This document shows positions 7,515 through 16,168 of a DNA stretch of 64,000 nt, one piece after another (the stretch's first letter is position 1; the number at the start of each line of letters is the position of its first letter). The DNA lies in contig NZ_FTPP01000001.1 in NCBI RefSeq assembly GCF_900156345.1, forward strand, positions 806,001 to 870,000. The letters run 5' to 3'. The notes below the pieces were generated by a model. The model was not told the DNA's origin. It made no database searches and was given only the letters and a program-made list of their open reading frames with translations. The position numbers and the translations under genes are program-made. The DNA is from Pontibacter indicus (GTDB lineage Bacteria; Bacteroidota; Bacteroidia; Cytophagales; Hymenobacteraceae).

Positions 7515-8342
7515 ATGCGTGCCATACCTGTCATCATTTTTCTGCAGTTTATCCTGATTCTGTTTGCCGCTCCAGGTGCCGATGCCCAGATACTCAACAT
7601 TGAGCGGTCCAGAGTCGAGCGAGACACAGCCAATTTTGTGACAGGCAAGGCCGGGTTGAACTTTTCGATGTTCAACCGCAATGCAGGCCGAAACAACCCC
7701 AACAACTTCCTGCAGCTGACCTTCAACGGCGATCTGGCTTATATTTCCAGGCAGCATACCTACCTCTTCCTCAACTATTACAACTACCTGTTGGTGAACT
7801 ACGACTCTCGGGAGCTGCGCAACACGGTGGCCAGCAATGGCTATTCTCATTTCAGAGTCAATCTGCTGAGCCGGCGCAAGATGTCTTATGAGTTGTTTAC
7901 GCAGTACCAGACAGACATGGCACGAGGCCTCGAGCGGCGTATTTTGACGGGGGGAGGTCTGCGCTGGTTGCTGTATCGCACCGAAAATACCTCTTGGTTT
8001 GCAGGCACGGGCCTGATGCACGAGCACGAAAGCTGGAAAGATCCCGAGCAGGAGGGCGTGACACAAGTATCGGATCTGCTGAAATCCTCCAACTACATCA
8101 GTCTGCGCTCCAAGCTGTCAGAGCATGTGGAGACAAATAACATAGCCTATTTCCAGACAGGCTATGATCGGGACATCAGTCGGTACCGCAACCGCATCAG
8201 CGGCGATCTTGGCCTGACGGTGAAACTGATCGGTCGTGTGTCCATGCGTACAAATTTCAACTTCACTTACGAAGACAGACCGATCGTACCTGTGACGCGC
8301 TTCATCTACGCTATTACGAATGGACTGCAGGTTGATTTTTAG
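7515..8342 (+). CDS. DUF481-like outer-membrane beta-barrel protein
   Basis: This 275-aa protein has a Sec signal peptide (about 1-25, ending GADAQ). Alternating amphipathic strands rich in Tyr, Asn and Arg follow, ending in a C-terminal aromatic residue (VDF), as expected for an outer-membrane barrel. The pattern resembles the DUF481 family (salt-induced outer-membrane protein YdiY-like). It is a stand-alone gene. The cargo or function is unknown. Confidence 0.75.
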   Translation: MRAIPVIIFLQFILILFAAPGADAQILNIERSRVERDTANFVTGKAGLNFSMFNRNAGRNNPNNFLQLTFNGDLAYISRQHTYLFLNYYNYLLVNYDSRELRNTVASNGYSHFRVNLLSRRKMSYELFTQYQTDMARGLERRILTGGGLRWLLYRTENTSWFAGTGLMHEHESWKDPEQEGVTQVSDLLKSSNYISLRSKLSEHVETNNIAYFQTGYDRDISRYRNRISGDLGLTVKLIGRVSMRTNFNFTYEDRPIVPVTRFIYAITNGLQVDF

Positions 8343-8613
8343 GCTGATGCGTGTTCCCGTAACAACCAATACAGCATTTGCACTGCTCGCTAGGGGATTT
8401 ATATCAAAAAAATTTAATATAATTTGCACTGAGCCGAACAATGCGGCCAACTTTGGCGTAAGCTGCGTCATAGGATATGTTACAGGCACGTACCTGGCCT
8501 GCATCTAAGCAAATATCCTAAGACCGGAACGCTCAATCCTGGTATTCAACGTTTAATTAAATAAAGCTAATTCCGGTGCGCTACAGAAGCGCATATTTTG
8601 CACTATATTATCG

Positions 8614-9549
8614 ATGGAAAAAACTTCTAAAATTTACATTGCAGGCCACCGGGGCATGGTGGGCTCTGCCATCCTGCGCCAACTTGAGGCCAACGGCCAT
8701 ACCAACATCATCACCCGCACCTCTTCTGAGCTGGACCTGCGCAACCAAGAGGCCGTGCAGGAGTTCTTTGAGACAGAAAAGCCGGACTATGTTTTCCTGG
8801 CCGCCGCCAAAGTGGGAGGGATTCATGCCAACAACACCTTCCGCGCCGAGTTCCTCTACGACAACCTGATGATCGAGGCCAATATCATCCATGCCGCGCA
8901 TTTGTCGGGCGTGAAAAAGCTGATGTTCCTGGGCTCTTCCTGCATCTATCCGAAGATGGCTCCGCAGCCGCTAAAAGAAGAGTATTTGCTGACAGGCCCA
9001 TTGGAGCCGACGAACGAGCCTTATGCCATCGCCAAGATTGCCGGCATCAAGCTCTGCGAATCCTACCGCGACCAGTACGGCAGCAACTTCATCAGCGTGA
9101 TGCCAACCAACCTTTATGGCTACAACGACAACTACGATCTGCAGAACTCACACGTGCTGCCGGCCCTTATCCGAAAAATACACGAGGCGAAAGACAACGG
9201 CGCGCCCACTGTTACCGTATGGGGTACGGGCAGCCCGAAACGCGAGTTCCTTTTCGCGGATGACCTAGCAGCTGCCTGCGTATACCTGATGGATAATTAT
9301 GACGGCCGCGAGCTGGTGAACATCGGCACAGGCGAGGATGTCTCGATCAAAGAGCTGGCCCTGCTTATTAAGGACGTAATTGGTTACGAGGGAGAGTTGG
9401 AATTCGACACTTCCAAACCGGACGGCACGCCGCGCAAGCTGATGGACGTGAGCAAACTGCATAGCCTTGGTTTCAAACACAAAATTGAACTGCGCGAAGG
9501 TATAGCACTGGCTTATGCCGATTTCAAAGAAAAATACGTGACAGCCTAG
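8614..9549 (+). CDS. fcl: GDP-L-fucose synthase
   Basis: This 311-aa SDR epimerase/reductase converts GDP-4-keto-6-deoxymannose plus NADPH to GDP-L-fucose. The NADP-binding glycine motif is GHRGMVGSA (11-19). The catalytic SDR residues are Ser108/109 (LGSSCIYP), Tyr137 and Lys141 (YAIAK). The length matches the E. coli enzyme. It is followed 57 bp downstream by gmd, which makes its substrate, so the two form a GDP-fucose operon for surface glycans. No glycosyltransferases or O-antigen genes are adjacent. Confidence 0.97.
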   Translation: MEKTSKIYIAGHRGMVGSAILRQLEANGHTNIITRTSSELDLRNQEAVQEFFETEKPDYVFLAAAKVGGIHANNTFRAEFLYDNLMIEANIIHAAHLSGVKKLMFLGSSCIYPKMAPQPLKEEYLLTGPLEPTNEPYAIAKIAGIKLCESYRDQYGSNFISVMPTNLYGYNDNYDLQNSHVLPALIRKIHEAKDNGAPTVTVWGTGSPKREFLFADDLAAACVYLMDNYDGRELVNIGTGEDVSIKELALLIKDVIGYEGELEFDTSKPDGTPRKLMDVSKLHSLGFKHKIELREGIALAYADFKEKYVTA

Positions 9550-9606
9550 TCACAAATTATACTAGACCAAATAAAAAAACAGAATTATATTAAAGAAGTA
9601 TATCAC

Positions 9607-10719
9607 ATGAAGACAGCCCTTATCACTGGCGTTACCGGACAGGACGGCGCATACTTAGCAGAGCTTTTACTGAGTAAAGGATATAAAGTGCACGGCGTGA
9701 AGCGCCGCAGCTCGATGTTCAACACCGAGCGCATCGACCACCTCTACCAGGACCCGCACGAGAAGAACATCAACTTCAAGCTCCACTACGGCGACCTGAC
9801 AGACTCGACCAACCTGATCCGCATCATCCAGGAGACGCAGCCCGACGAGATCTACAACCTGGCCGCCATGAGCCACGTGAAGGTGAGCTTCGACACGCCT
9901 GAGTACACGGCCAACGCCGACGGACTGGGCACGCTCCGCATCCTGGAGGCCATCCGCATCCTGGGCTTAACAAAGAAAACAAAGGTATACCAGGCTTCCA
10001 CTTCTGAGCTATACGGCCTGGTGCAGGCAGTGCCGCAGACGGAGACGACACCGTTCTACCCGCGCTCGCCTTACGCAGTGGCCAAACTGTATGCTTACTG
10101 GATCACGGTGAACTACCGCGAGGCTTACGGCATGTTCGCTTGCAACGGTATCCTCTTCAACCACGAGTCGCCGCTCAGAGGCGAGACCTTCGTGACCAGA
10201 AAGATCACCCGCGCCGCCGCCCGTATTGCTTTGGGTCTGCAGGACGGCCTATACCTGGGTAACCTGGACGCCAAGCGCGACTGGGGCCACGCCAAAGACT
10301 ACGTAGAGGCCATGTGGCGCATTCTGCAGCAGGACGAGCCGGAGGACTTCGTGATTGCCACGGGAGTGACCACGACGGTGCGCGACTTTGTGCGCATGGC
10401 CTTTGCCCACGTGGGTATCGAGCTGGAGTTCAAGGGCGAGGGCGTTGAAGAGAAGGGCTACGTAGTGGCCTGCAACAACCCGGAGTACCAGGTAGAGATC
10501 GGCAAAGAAGTGGTGTGCGTGGATCCGAACTATTTCCGTCCGACAGAGGTGGAATTGCTGATTGGCGATGCGACCAAATCGAAAGAGAAGCTGGGCTGGA
10601 CGCCGAAGTACGACCTGCAGGCGCTCGTGACTGACATGATGCAGAACGACATCGAACTCTTCAAGCGCGATACTTACCTAATGGAAGGCGGTCACCGCAT
10701 CCTCAACTACCACGAGTAA
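9607..10719 (+). CDS. gmd: GDP-mannose 4,6-dehydratase
   Basis: This 370-aa extended SDR enzyme dehydrates GDP-D-mannose to GDP-4-keto-6-deoxy-D-mannose. Visible features are the GVTGQDG nucleotide motif (8-14), Thr132 and Glu134 (STSELYG), and Tyr156/Lys160 (YAVAK). These positions are identical to the E. coli enzyme's catalytic set. The family signature [20 protein letters not shown] is present. The length is normal. It is the second gene of the fcl-gmd unit, and a hairpin follows. This stretch is more GC-rich in codon use than most neighbours. Confidence 0.97.
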   Translation: MKTALITGVTGQDGAYLAELLLSKGYKVHGVKRRSSMFNTERIDHLYQDPHEKNINFKLHYGDLTDSTNLIRIIQETQPDEIYNLAAMSHVKVSFDTPEYTANADGLGTLRILEAIRILGLTKKTKVYQASTSELYGLVQAVPQTETTPFYPRSPYAVAKLYAYWITVNYREAYGMFACNGILFNHESPLRGETFVTRKITRAAARIALGLQDGLYLGNLDAKRDWGHAKDYVEAMWRILQQDEPEDFVIATGVTTTVRDFVRMAFAHVGIELEFKGEGVEEKGYVVACNNPEYQVEIGKEVVCVDPNYFRPTEVELLIGDATKSKEKLGWTPKYDLQALVTDMMQNDIELFKRDTYLMEGGHRILNYHE

Positions 10720-10749
10720 TTAGCTATACCTTAGATATAGCTCATATAG

Positions 10750-10783
10750 AAACGGCAGTCTCACTTTGATGAGGCTGCCGTTT
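10750..10783 (+). terminator. terminator after gmd
   Basis: AAACGGCAG...CTGCCGTTT pairs across a long stem (10750-10783) with one G-T wobble. Only a short T-run follows. Confidence 0.75.
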
Positions 10784-11313
10784 CTGCATATAGGTTGTTC
10801 GTGGCGTAGGCTTTCGAAAAACAAATAAATATATACCTTCTACCTGCATAATCGTAATCTGTACTTCAGTATGAGTTCAGATCTCGCCTTTTATTAATCA
10901 TGTATACCTGTGCACGATTAACATCCCCCTGCCCCCTTCTTTGTCGAGGGCCCCTACCCCCAAGGGGGACTTTTGGCCACTACCAGCTCACTAGTATAAG
11001 CTTTGTTGTCCCAGACCACTGGCAGGTATTGCAAGACTATATTGTATGCTAACTACAAAGCAAATAATGTTGCCAGGTGCACTTCTCGACACTCCACAGT
11101 TGGGGGTGAAGGGGTCCCCCTGTCAAGAGCGTTCAGCGAGTAGGGGTAGGGGCCCTCGACAAAGGAGCGTCTTGACTTTTTTGCTTCCTTTTTGTATCAA
11201 GACAAAAGAAGTGCCCGCCGCACAGGCGAAGCTATAGTACAAATCAACTTGGGTATAGCTAACCGGAAGCTACGCTAGGGATAGGGTAGGAGAGATGAGA
11301 GCGTTATAAACGC
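10784..11313. other. noncoding patch with GC-rich inverted repeat, between gmd and the tRNA-Asp cluster
   Basis: This 530-bp stretch has no convincing gene. A 63-codon frame at 11046-11237 has low-complexity Arg/Gly/Pro composition and no recognisable domain. The stretch carries a perfect 21-bp inverted repeat (10940-10960 and 11143-11163, core GTCGAGGGCC) and other C/G-runs near each arm. This arrangement suggests a remnant of an interspersed intergenic repeat. It lies at the 3' side of the tRNA genes, the usual side for element integration. No duplicated tRNA end was found in it. Confidence 0.5.
10940..11163. repeat. 21-bp perfect inverted repeat, 182-bp spacer
   Basis: The left arm (10940-10960) begins TTTGTCGAGGG. 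The right arm (11143-11163) is its exact reverse complement and ends CCCTCGACAAA. The arms are separated by 182 bases, too far for a simple terminator. Confidence 0.7.
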
Positions 11314-11343
11314 AAAAAGCTCTTACTTTCGCAAGAGCTTTTA
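11314..11343 (-). terminator. terminator of the tRNA-Asp transcription unit
   Basis: AAAAGCTCTT (11315-11324) pairs with AAGAGCTTTT (11333-11342). On the minus strand it follows the last tRNA directly and ends in T-rich sequence. Confidence 0.85.
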
Positions 11344-11345
11344 TG

Positions 11346-11419
11346 CGGTCTGGACGGGACTCGAACCCGCGACCTCCGCCGTGACAGGGCGGCATTCTAA
11401 CCAACTGAACTACCAGACC
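11346..11419 (-). tRNA. trnD: tRNA-Asp (GTC), copy 1
   Basis: This is a 74-nt cloverleaf on the minus strand. The acceptor stem is GGTCTGG/CCAGACC with discriminator G. The anticodon loop is CTGTCAC (anticodon GTC), and the T-arm GGTTCGAGTCC is intact. CCA is not encoded. It is the last of three tandem tRNA-Asp copies in transcription order. Confidence 0.97.
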
Positions 11420-11477
11420 AATACTTTCAAAAAGTCAGAGTCATCTACTCTGAAAGATAAACCGCAGTTTAATGCTG

Positions 11478-11551
11478 CGGTCCGGACGGGACTCGAACCC
11501 GCGACCTCCGCCGTGACAGGGCGGCATTCTAACCAACTGAACTACCGGACC
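11478..11551 (-). tRNA. trnD: tRNA-Asp (GTC), copy 2
   Basis: This copy is the same as copy 1 except in the acceptor stem, which is GGTCCGG/CCGGACC. A U-A pair has become C-G by a compensatory double change, so the stem is kept. The anticodon is GTC. CCA is not encoded. Confidence 0.97.
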
Positions 11552-11614
11552 AAAATCTTCGATATCGCAGAGCCTGTTGCTCATGCTTTTGTAAAACCGC
11601 AGGGTTTTAAGCTG

Positions 11615-11688
11615 CGGTCTGGACGGGACTCGAACCCGCGACCTCCGCCGTGACAGGGCGGCATTCTAACCAACTGAACTACCAGACC
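11615..11688 (-). tRNA. trnD: tRNA-Asp (GTC), copy 3
   Basis: This is a 74-nt tRNA-Asp with the same acceptor stem as copy 1. It is first in transcription order. The spacers between the copies are 58 and 63 nt. Each upstream copy is followed by a short CCGCAG/CTGCGG hairpin. Confidence 0.97.
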
Positions 11689-11879
11689 AAACTGTTTTCC
11701 TCAACGCTATCCGTTAAAGTGTCACAAATGTAGAGGGTAAAATTTGATTCTGCAAGAGCATTGCTATATTTTGCCTCTATATTTTTAGCCTGAAACCGTA
11801 AGTCGCTCAAAACCAAATATTCTTTTTTTGTAATGCATGATAATTTTTGAATAATCGCTATTCCATATTCTGAAACTGT

Positions 11880-11887
11880 TAAATTTG
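11880..11887 (+). promoter_or_regulatory. possible -7 element for accA
   Basis: TAAATTTG matches TAnnTTTG and lies 24 bases before the accA start codon. No properly spaced -33 TTTG is seen. Confidence 0.35.
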
Positions 11888-11911
11888 TGGTTCAATCAGC
11901 AATGAGGATTT

Positions 11912-12862
11912 ATGCTTTTGGATTTTGAACAACCTATAGCGGCCCTGGAGGGCAAACTGCAGGAAATGAAAAAACTGGCCAGCGAAAGCCAGGTAGACGT
12001 TTCCGAGGCAGTAAAAGCGCTTGAAGAGAAGATAAAGACGCTTAAGAAAGAGACCTACGCCAACCTCACCCGTTGGCAGCGCGTGCAGCTCTCGCGCCAT
12101 CCCGACAGACCCTATACCTTAGACTATATTGCAGGCATCACCTCTAAGTTTGTAGAACTGCACGGCGACCGCACCGTGAGCGACGATAAAGCCATGGTGG
12201 GTGGTTTTGGTGACATAGACGGTCGTAGCGTGATGTTCATCGGGCAGCAGAAAGGCCGTAATACCAAGCAGCGTCAGATGCGCAACTTCGGCATGGCCAA
12301 CCCGGAAGGTTACCGCAAAGCACTCCGTTTAATGAAAATGGCCGAGAAGTTTGGCCGTCCCATTGTGACCTTCATTGATACGCCGGGCGCTTTCCCGGGA
12401 CTGGAAGCGGAGGAGCGTGGTCAGGGCGAGGCGATTGCCCGCAACCTGAAGGAAATGTTCATGCTAAAAGTACCCGTTATCTGTATCATCATCGGAGAGG
12501 GTGCTTCGGGTGGTGCTTTAGGCATAGCCATCGGTGACCGCGTGATGATGCTTGAGAACACGTGGTACTCCGTTATTTCGCCTGAATCTTGCTCGTCTAT
12601 CTTGTGGCGCAGCTGGAACTACAAAGAGCAGGCTGCCGAGGCCTTGAAACTAACGGCCACTGACATGCTGCAGCACAAGCTGATTGACGGCATTATCAAA
12701 GAACCACTTGGCGGTGCCCATACTGAGCCGGACAAAATGATGCGTACACTCAAAAAGGAGATTTGCAAAATGCTGGATGAACTGGAGGCAGTTGATACCG
12801 AAGACCGCATCATGCAGCGCATCGAGAAATTCTCTGCCATGGGGGTAGTGCAGGAAAGCTAA
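11912..12862 (+). CDS. accA: acetyl-CoA carboxylase carboxyltransferase subunit alpha
   Basis: This 316-aa protein, with AccD, transfers the carboxyl group from biotin carrier protein to acetyl-CoA, the first step of fatty-acid synthesis. The N-terminal helical region ([20 protein letters not shown]) and crotonase-like core are typical, including [50 protein letters not shown] and [14 protein letters not shown]. The length matches E. coli AccA (319 aa). It is a single-gene unit with the tRNA genes divergent upstream and a strong hairpin downstream. Confidence 0.98.
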   Translation: MLLDFEQPIAALEGKLQEMKKLASESQVDVSEAVKALEEKIKTLKKETYANLTRWQRVQLSRHPDRPYTLDYIAGITSKFVELHGDRTVSDDKAMVGGFGDIDGRSVMFIGQQKGRNTKQRQMRNFGMANPEGYRKALRLMKMAEKFGRPIVTFIDTPGAFPGLEAEERGQGEAIARNLKEMFMLKVPVICIIIGEGASGGALGIAIGDRVMMLENTWYSVISPESCSSILWRSWNYKEQAAEALKLTATDMLQHKLIDGIIKEPLGGAHTEPDKMMRTLKKEICKMLDELEAVDTEDRIMQRIEKFSAMGVVQES

Positions 12863-13111
12863 GAATGTTGAAAGTTAAAAAGTTTGAAAGGTAGAAAGTT
12901 ACTGGTCTAGCAGTCTATTTTTTTCAAATTTCATTTCTTCAAAGATATAAGAGGTGGTGAGGCGTTTTGCTTGACCACCTCTTATCGTTTTGTTACCTTT
13001 AGTCCCTAGGCGAATCAGGTATATGGAGACGAACTTAAGTGCGTATACAGGCACGAGTAAACTACTTTCCATACCTTTCTGCCTTACCAACTTCTAAACT
13101 CTCTAACTCAA
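12863..13111. repeat. low-complexity intergenic inverted repeat with internal terminator
   Basis: The left edge (GTTGAAAGTTAAAAAGTTTG, about 12867-12886, then AGGTAGAAAGTT) and the right edge (CTTTCTGCCTTACCAACTTC, about 13075-13094) are imperfect inverted matches. A 12-bp perfect terminator stem lies in the middle. The layout resembles the gaps at 32687-32770, 43255-43401 and 63749-63977. Confidence 0.5.
12947..12991 (+). terminator. accA terminator
   Basis: ATAAGAGGTGGT (12947-12958) and ACCACCTCTTAT (12974-12985) form a perfect 12-bp stem followed by CGTTTTG. Confidence 0.88.
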
Positions 13112-13954
13112 ATGACGCTACACGTTATTGATACCGGATTCTTTAAATTAGATGGAGGCGCCATGTTTGGCGTAGTACCTAAGTCGCTTTGGCAACGAAC
13201 AAATCCGGCAGATGAAAATAATTTGTGTACCTGGGCGATGCGCTGCCTGCTGATCGAAGACGGCGACCGGCTTATTCTGATCGACAATGGCATCGGCGAT
13301 AAGCAGGACGCCAAGTTCTTCAGTCACTACTACCTGCATGGTGAGGCCACCCTTGCCAAATCCCTGCACGCTGCCGGCTTTTCGCACCAAGATGTGACGG
13401 ATGTTTTTCTCTCACATCTTCACTTCGATCATTGTGGCGGAGGCGTAAGGTATAAGAACAGCGATGGAGACCTTGAGCTTGTTTTCCCGAACGCTACCTA
13501 CTGGTCCAATGCCGACCACTGGAAATGGGCGACTGAGCCCAATGCCCGTGAAAAAGCATCGTTTCTGAAAGAGAACATTTTGCCCATGCAGGAGAGCGGT
13601 CACCTCCAGTTTGTTGATCCTTCCAAACCGTCACCTTTCTCTCAGTTTGACATCTTTTATGCCGACGGCCACACTGATAAGATGATGGTGCCGATCATTC
13701 CCTACAAAGGACGCAAAGTAGCCTTCATGGCCGACCTGTTGCCATCTACCGGCCACATACCATTGCCCTACGTGATGGGCTACGACACGCGCCCCCTTCT
13801 CACGATGGACGAAAAAGCAAGGTTCCTGAATATGGCGGCTGATGAGAACCTTGTGCTATACCTGGAGCATGATGCGGTGAATGAATGCTGCACGGTACAA
13901 CGCACCGAGAAGGGTATTCGGCTTGATGCGACCTTCTCACTCAGCGAAATCTAA
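13112..13954 (+). CDS. metallo-beta-lactamase-fold hydrolase
   Basis: This 280-aa cytoplasmic MBL-fold protein has the zinc motif HLHFDHCGG (His102, His104, Asp106, His107). Further ligand candidates are in ADGHTDKM and LEHDAVNE. This arrangement occurs in lactonase/quorum-quenching-like and general MBL hydrolases. The substrate is not evident. The stop codon shares one base with the start of the patatin gene (TAATG), so the two are translationally coupled. Confidence 0.9.
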   Translation: MTLHVIDTGFFKLDGGAMFGVVPKSLWQRTNPADENNLCTWAMRCLLIEDGDRLILIDNGIGDKQDAKFFSHYYLHGEATLAKSLHAAGFSHQDVTDVFLSHLHFDHCGGGVRYKNSDGDLELVFPNATYWSNADHWKWATEPNAREKASFLKENILPMQESGHLQFVDPSKPSPFSQFDIFYADGHTDKMMVPIIPYKGRKVAFMADLLPSTGHIPLPYVMGYDTRPLLTMDEKARFLNMAADENLVLYLEHDAVNECCTVQRTEKGIRLDATFSLSEI

Positions 13955-14718
13955 TGAAAAAGGTCGGGCTGGCACTATCCGGTGGGGCTGCCAGGGGAAT
14001 TGCTCATTTGGGAGTGCTCAAAGCCTTTGATGAAATAGGTATAAAGCCTGCCATCCTCTCGGGGGTGAGTTCCGGAGCCATCGTGGCGGTCTTTTATGCG
14101 GCAGGCTATAGCCCGGACGACATTCTGCGGCTAATTAAGGAGCTGCGCATTTACCGCGTGATGCGACTGGCCATTGGACAGGTGGGCATCCTTCACCTCG
14201 ACGAGGTGGAGAAACTCTATTTCCGTTACCTGGGAGAGGGAGCTACCTTCGAGGATCTAGATATTCCAGTAATCATTGGAACGACCGATATGCATGCGGG
14301 CGCTACCGTCAACTTTTCGAGCGGTGAGCTGATCAAACCACTCATTGCCTCATCTGCGGTTCCTATTCTGTACCGACCGGTGCAATACCAGGGTATGTTG
14401 TTAAACGATGGAGGGCTGCTCGATAATCTTCCGACACAGGCCCTTGCAGGAAAATGCGATGTCAAAATTGGCGTGCACAGCAACCCGATCAATCATGAGG
14501 CGCGGATCACCAGCCTGCGAAGCATGGTAGAACGTACAGCGCACCTGGCCATCAATAACAATGTGCAGCTTCGCCGTCATCTCTCAGATTTTTTTATTGA
14601 ACCCCCTCAACTGAAATATTACAGACTCATGAGTTTTAGCAAGGCAGATGAACTTTTTAACATAGGTTTTAACTACACAATGAGCCTAAAAAGTGAGCTG
14701 TTCGAATTGACTAAATAA
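13954..14718 (+). CDS. patatin-like phospholipase
   Basis: This 254-aa protein has the patatin catalytic features: an oxyanion glycine loop (SGGAARGIAHLGVL, 9-22), nucleophile Ser39 in GVSSG, and Asp152 in the DGG motif (NDGGLLDNLP). These residues form the Ser-Asp dyad of bacterial patatin-like acyl hydrolases such as RssA. There is no signal peptide or barrel domain, so it is the cytoplasmic type. It overlaps the MBL-fold gene by one base, which suggests a shared lipid- or ester-related task. That link is inferred. Confidence 0.93.
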   Translation: MKKVGLALSGGAARGIAHLGVLKAFDEIGIKPAILSGVSSGAIVAVFYAAGYSPDDILRLIKELRIYRVMRLAIGQVGILHLDEVEKLYFRYLGEGATFEDLDIPVIIGTTDMHAGATVNFSSGELIKPLIASSAVPILYRPVQYQGMLLNDGGLLDNLPTQALAGKCDVKIGVHSNPINHEARITSLRSMVERTAHLAINNNVQLRRHLSDFFIEPPQLKYYRLMSFSKADELFNIGFNYTMSLKSELFELTK

Positions 14719-14841
14719 GGTTGGCATATTTTGATGAAAATATTTTCTTTGTCTGATATTATTTTCTAATATTATACGAGAAAATACAATCCAATTTTAA
14801 ACATTGCCCGTACATACCTTCATATTCAACCGAACTCTACC

Positions 14842-15492
14842 ATGCTACAACGTTCACTCACCTTTATTGTAGCCCTTTTCTTCATTTCTTTTCTTTCTGT
14901 TAGGGCACAGGAAAATGAAAGCTCGCTTATCAGAGCTAAAATTAAACATGGCTCCCTACTGCTGGGCGGCAATTTTCAAGGGAGTTACCAGGTGACTTCG
15001 AGCGAACTAAACAGCACAGGCCAGAAAGTTGACGGACGGCGCATTGATTTTAACCTGCGCAGCAAGAATGGATATTTTATTCGTGAAGACTTCGCTGTTG
15101 GTCTTGACCTGAGCGTGCTGCACCAGAGTAATAAGCTAGATAACACGTCGGACAGAGTGAGCGAGGCACGCCGTGAGACATTTGTCATGGCCGGCCCATT
15201 CCTCCGTTATTACATGCTGAACGGCGTATTCGGGGAACTGACCATGCTCGCAGGTCTTCATAATTTCAATGATGTTAATCAAAAGTATAAAGCGCTGGAA
15301 GGTGGTATAGGCCTGGGTTATGCTTTATTCCTCAACAAGCAGTTCTCCTTAGAACCGGTTTTCTCATTGCGCTATTTCCGGAAAGTAGACCGGGATGGAA
15401 GGGCCTATAGCGAGTTTGGCCCCATGTTTGGCTTTGGTTTGCAGGCTTATTTGCTCCGCCAAAAATCGCACGTTATCAAACGGGCTCTCTAG
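14842..15492 (+). CDS. outer-membrane beta-barrel protein
   Basis: This 216-aa protein has a signal peptide (about 1-22, ending SVRAQ). About eight amphipathic strands follow, with periodic glycine and aromatic residues (SLLLGGNFQGSY, FGFGLQAYLL). The overall pattern resembles the small OMP_b-brl / OmpW-like barrels common in Bacteroidota. No specific function can be read. It is a single-gene unit closed by a terminator. Confidence 0.78.
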   Translation: MLQRSLTFIVALFFISFLSVRAQENESSLIRAKIKHGSLLLGGNFQGSYQVTSSELNSTGQKVDGRRIDFNLRSKNGYFIREDFAVGLDLSVLHQSNKLDNTSDRVSEARRETFVMAGPFLRYYMLNGVFGELTMLAGLHNFNDVNQKYKALEGGIGLGYALFLNKQFSLEPVFSLRYFRKVDRDGRAYSEFGPMFGFGLQAYLLRQKSHVIKRAL

Positions 15493-15525
15493 AATTCGAT
15501 TTTAACAGAGAATACACTATATTTG

Positions 15526-15572
15526 AAATGCTAATCCATACGCCCTCATCGGGTAGTGGATTAGCATTTTTT
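15526..15572 (+). terminator. terminator after the beta-barrel gene
   Basis: AAATGCTAATCCA (15526-15538) pairs perfectly with TGGATTAGCATTT (15557-15569) and is followed by TTT. It covers the upstream ATG of the next open frame, which argues against that ATG as a start. Confidence 0.88.
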
Positions 15573-15584
15573 ATAGCCTTTTAT

Positions 15585-16136
15585 ATGTTAGCAAAAGCGA
15601 TCTCTAAACTTATCTTCAAAATTGCAGGCTGGAAATTAAACGGTAATCTGGCTCCGGACCAAAGGCGCTGTGTCATGGTAGCCGCCCCGCACACCAGCAA
15701 CTGGGATTTTATTTTCGCCCGTGCCGCCTTTTACATGATGGAAGCCCCCATCCGGTTCACGATAAAGAAGGAATTCATGCGATTTCCATTTGGGGGACTT
15801 CTTAAAGCCATGGGTGCCCTGCCTGTTGACCGATCAAAAAACACCCGCATGGTGGATGCCATGATCAAGATCATAAAGGAAACACCTGGTGATATGTGCG
15901 TGCTCGTAACACCAGAGGGTACCCGCAAGTACCAGCCACGTTGGCGACTGGGTTTTTATCATGTGGCCATTGGCGCCGGCGTGCCCATCGTGCTTGGCTA
16001 CGTGGACTATGCGAAAAAGGAGGCAGGTATAGGACCTTCCATTTACCCGACAGGCGATGTGGAGGCAGATCTGGAAAAAATCAAGGCTTTCTATCGCACC
16101 AAACAAGGTAAATTCCCGGAGAACGGTGTGAGGTAA
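15585..16136 (+). CDS. 1-acyl-sn-glycerol-3-phosphate acyltransferase (PlsC-like)
   Basis: With the ATG at 15585 the protein is 183 aa. An ATG 57 bases upstream lies in the previous gene's terminator stem and is rejected. The acyltransferase block I motif is HTSNWD (His36, Asp41), with the later PEGTR motif (block III) in VLVTPEGTRKY. This family acylates lysophosphatidate in phospholipid synthesis, though short versions may act on other lysolipids. The N-terminal hydrophobic segment fits membrane association. Confidence 0.9.
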   Translation: MLAKAISKLIFKIAGWKLNGNLAPDQRRCVMVAAPHTSNWDFIFARAAFYMMEAPIRFTIKKEFMRFPFGGLLKAMGALPVDRSKNTRMVDAMIKIIKETPGDMCVLVTPEGTRKYQPRWRLGFYHVAIGAGVPIVLGYVDYAKKEAGIGPSIYPTGDVEADLEKIKAFYRTKQGKFPENGVR

Positions 16137-16168
16137 TACTTTAAGCTTTTAACGTTTTTGATCTTCAG

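Noticed and set aside
7362..8066. 234-codon minus-strand open frame
   Set aside because: It is antisense to the DUF481 gene, which has a signal peptide and barrel pattern.
8614..10719. O-antigen cluster
   Set aside because: Only fcl and gmd are present; there are no glycosyltransferases, flippase or polymerase nearby.
11046..11237. 63-codon open frame in the gmd-tRNA gap
   Set aside because: It has low-complexity Arg/Gly/Pro composition, overlaps the inverted repeat, and has no domain or good start context.
11381..11653. 90-codon open frame across the tRNA-Asp genes
   Set aside because: It is a translation of tRNA sequence; the repeated GRHSNQLNY-type peptide is a well-known artefact of antisense tRNA-Asp.
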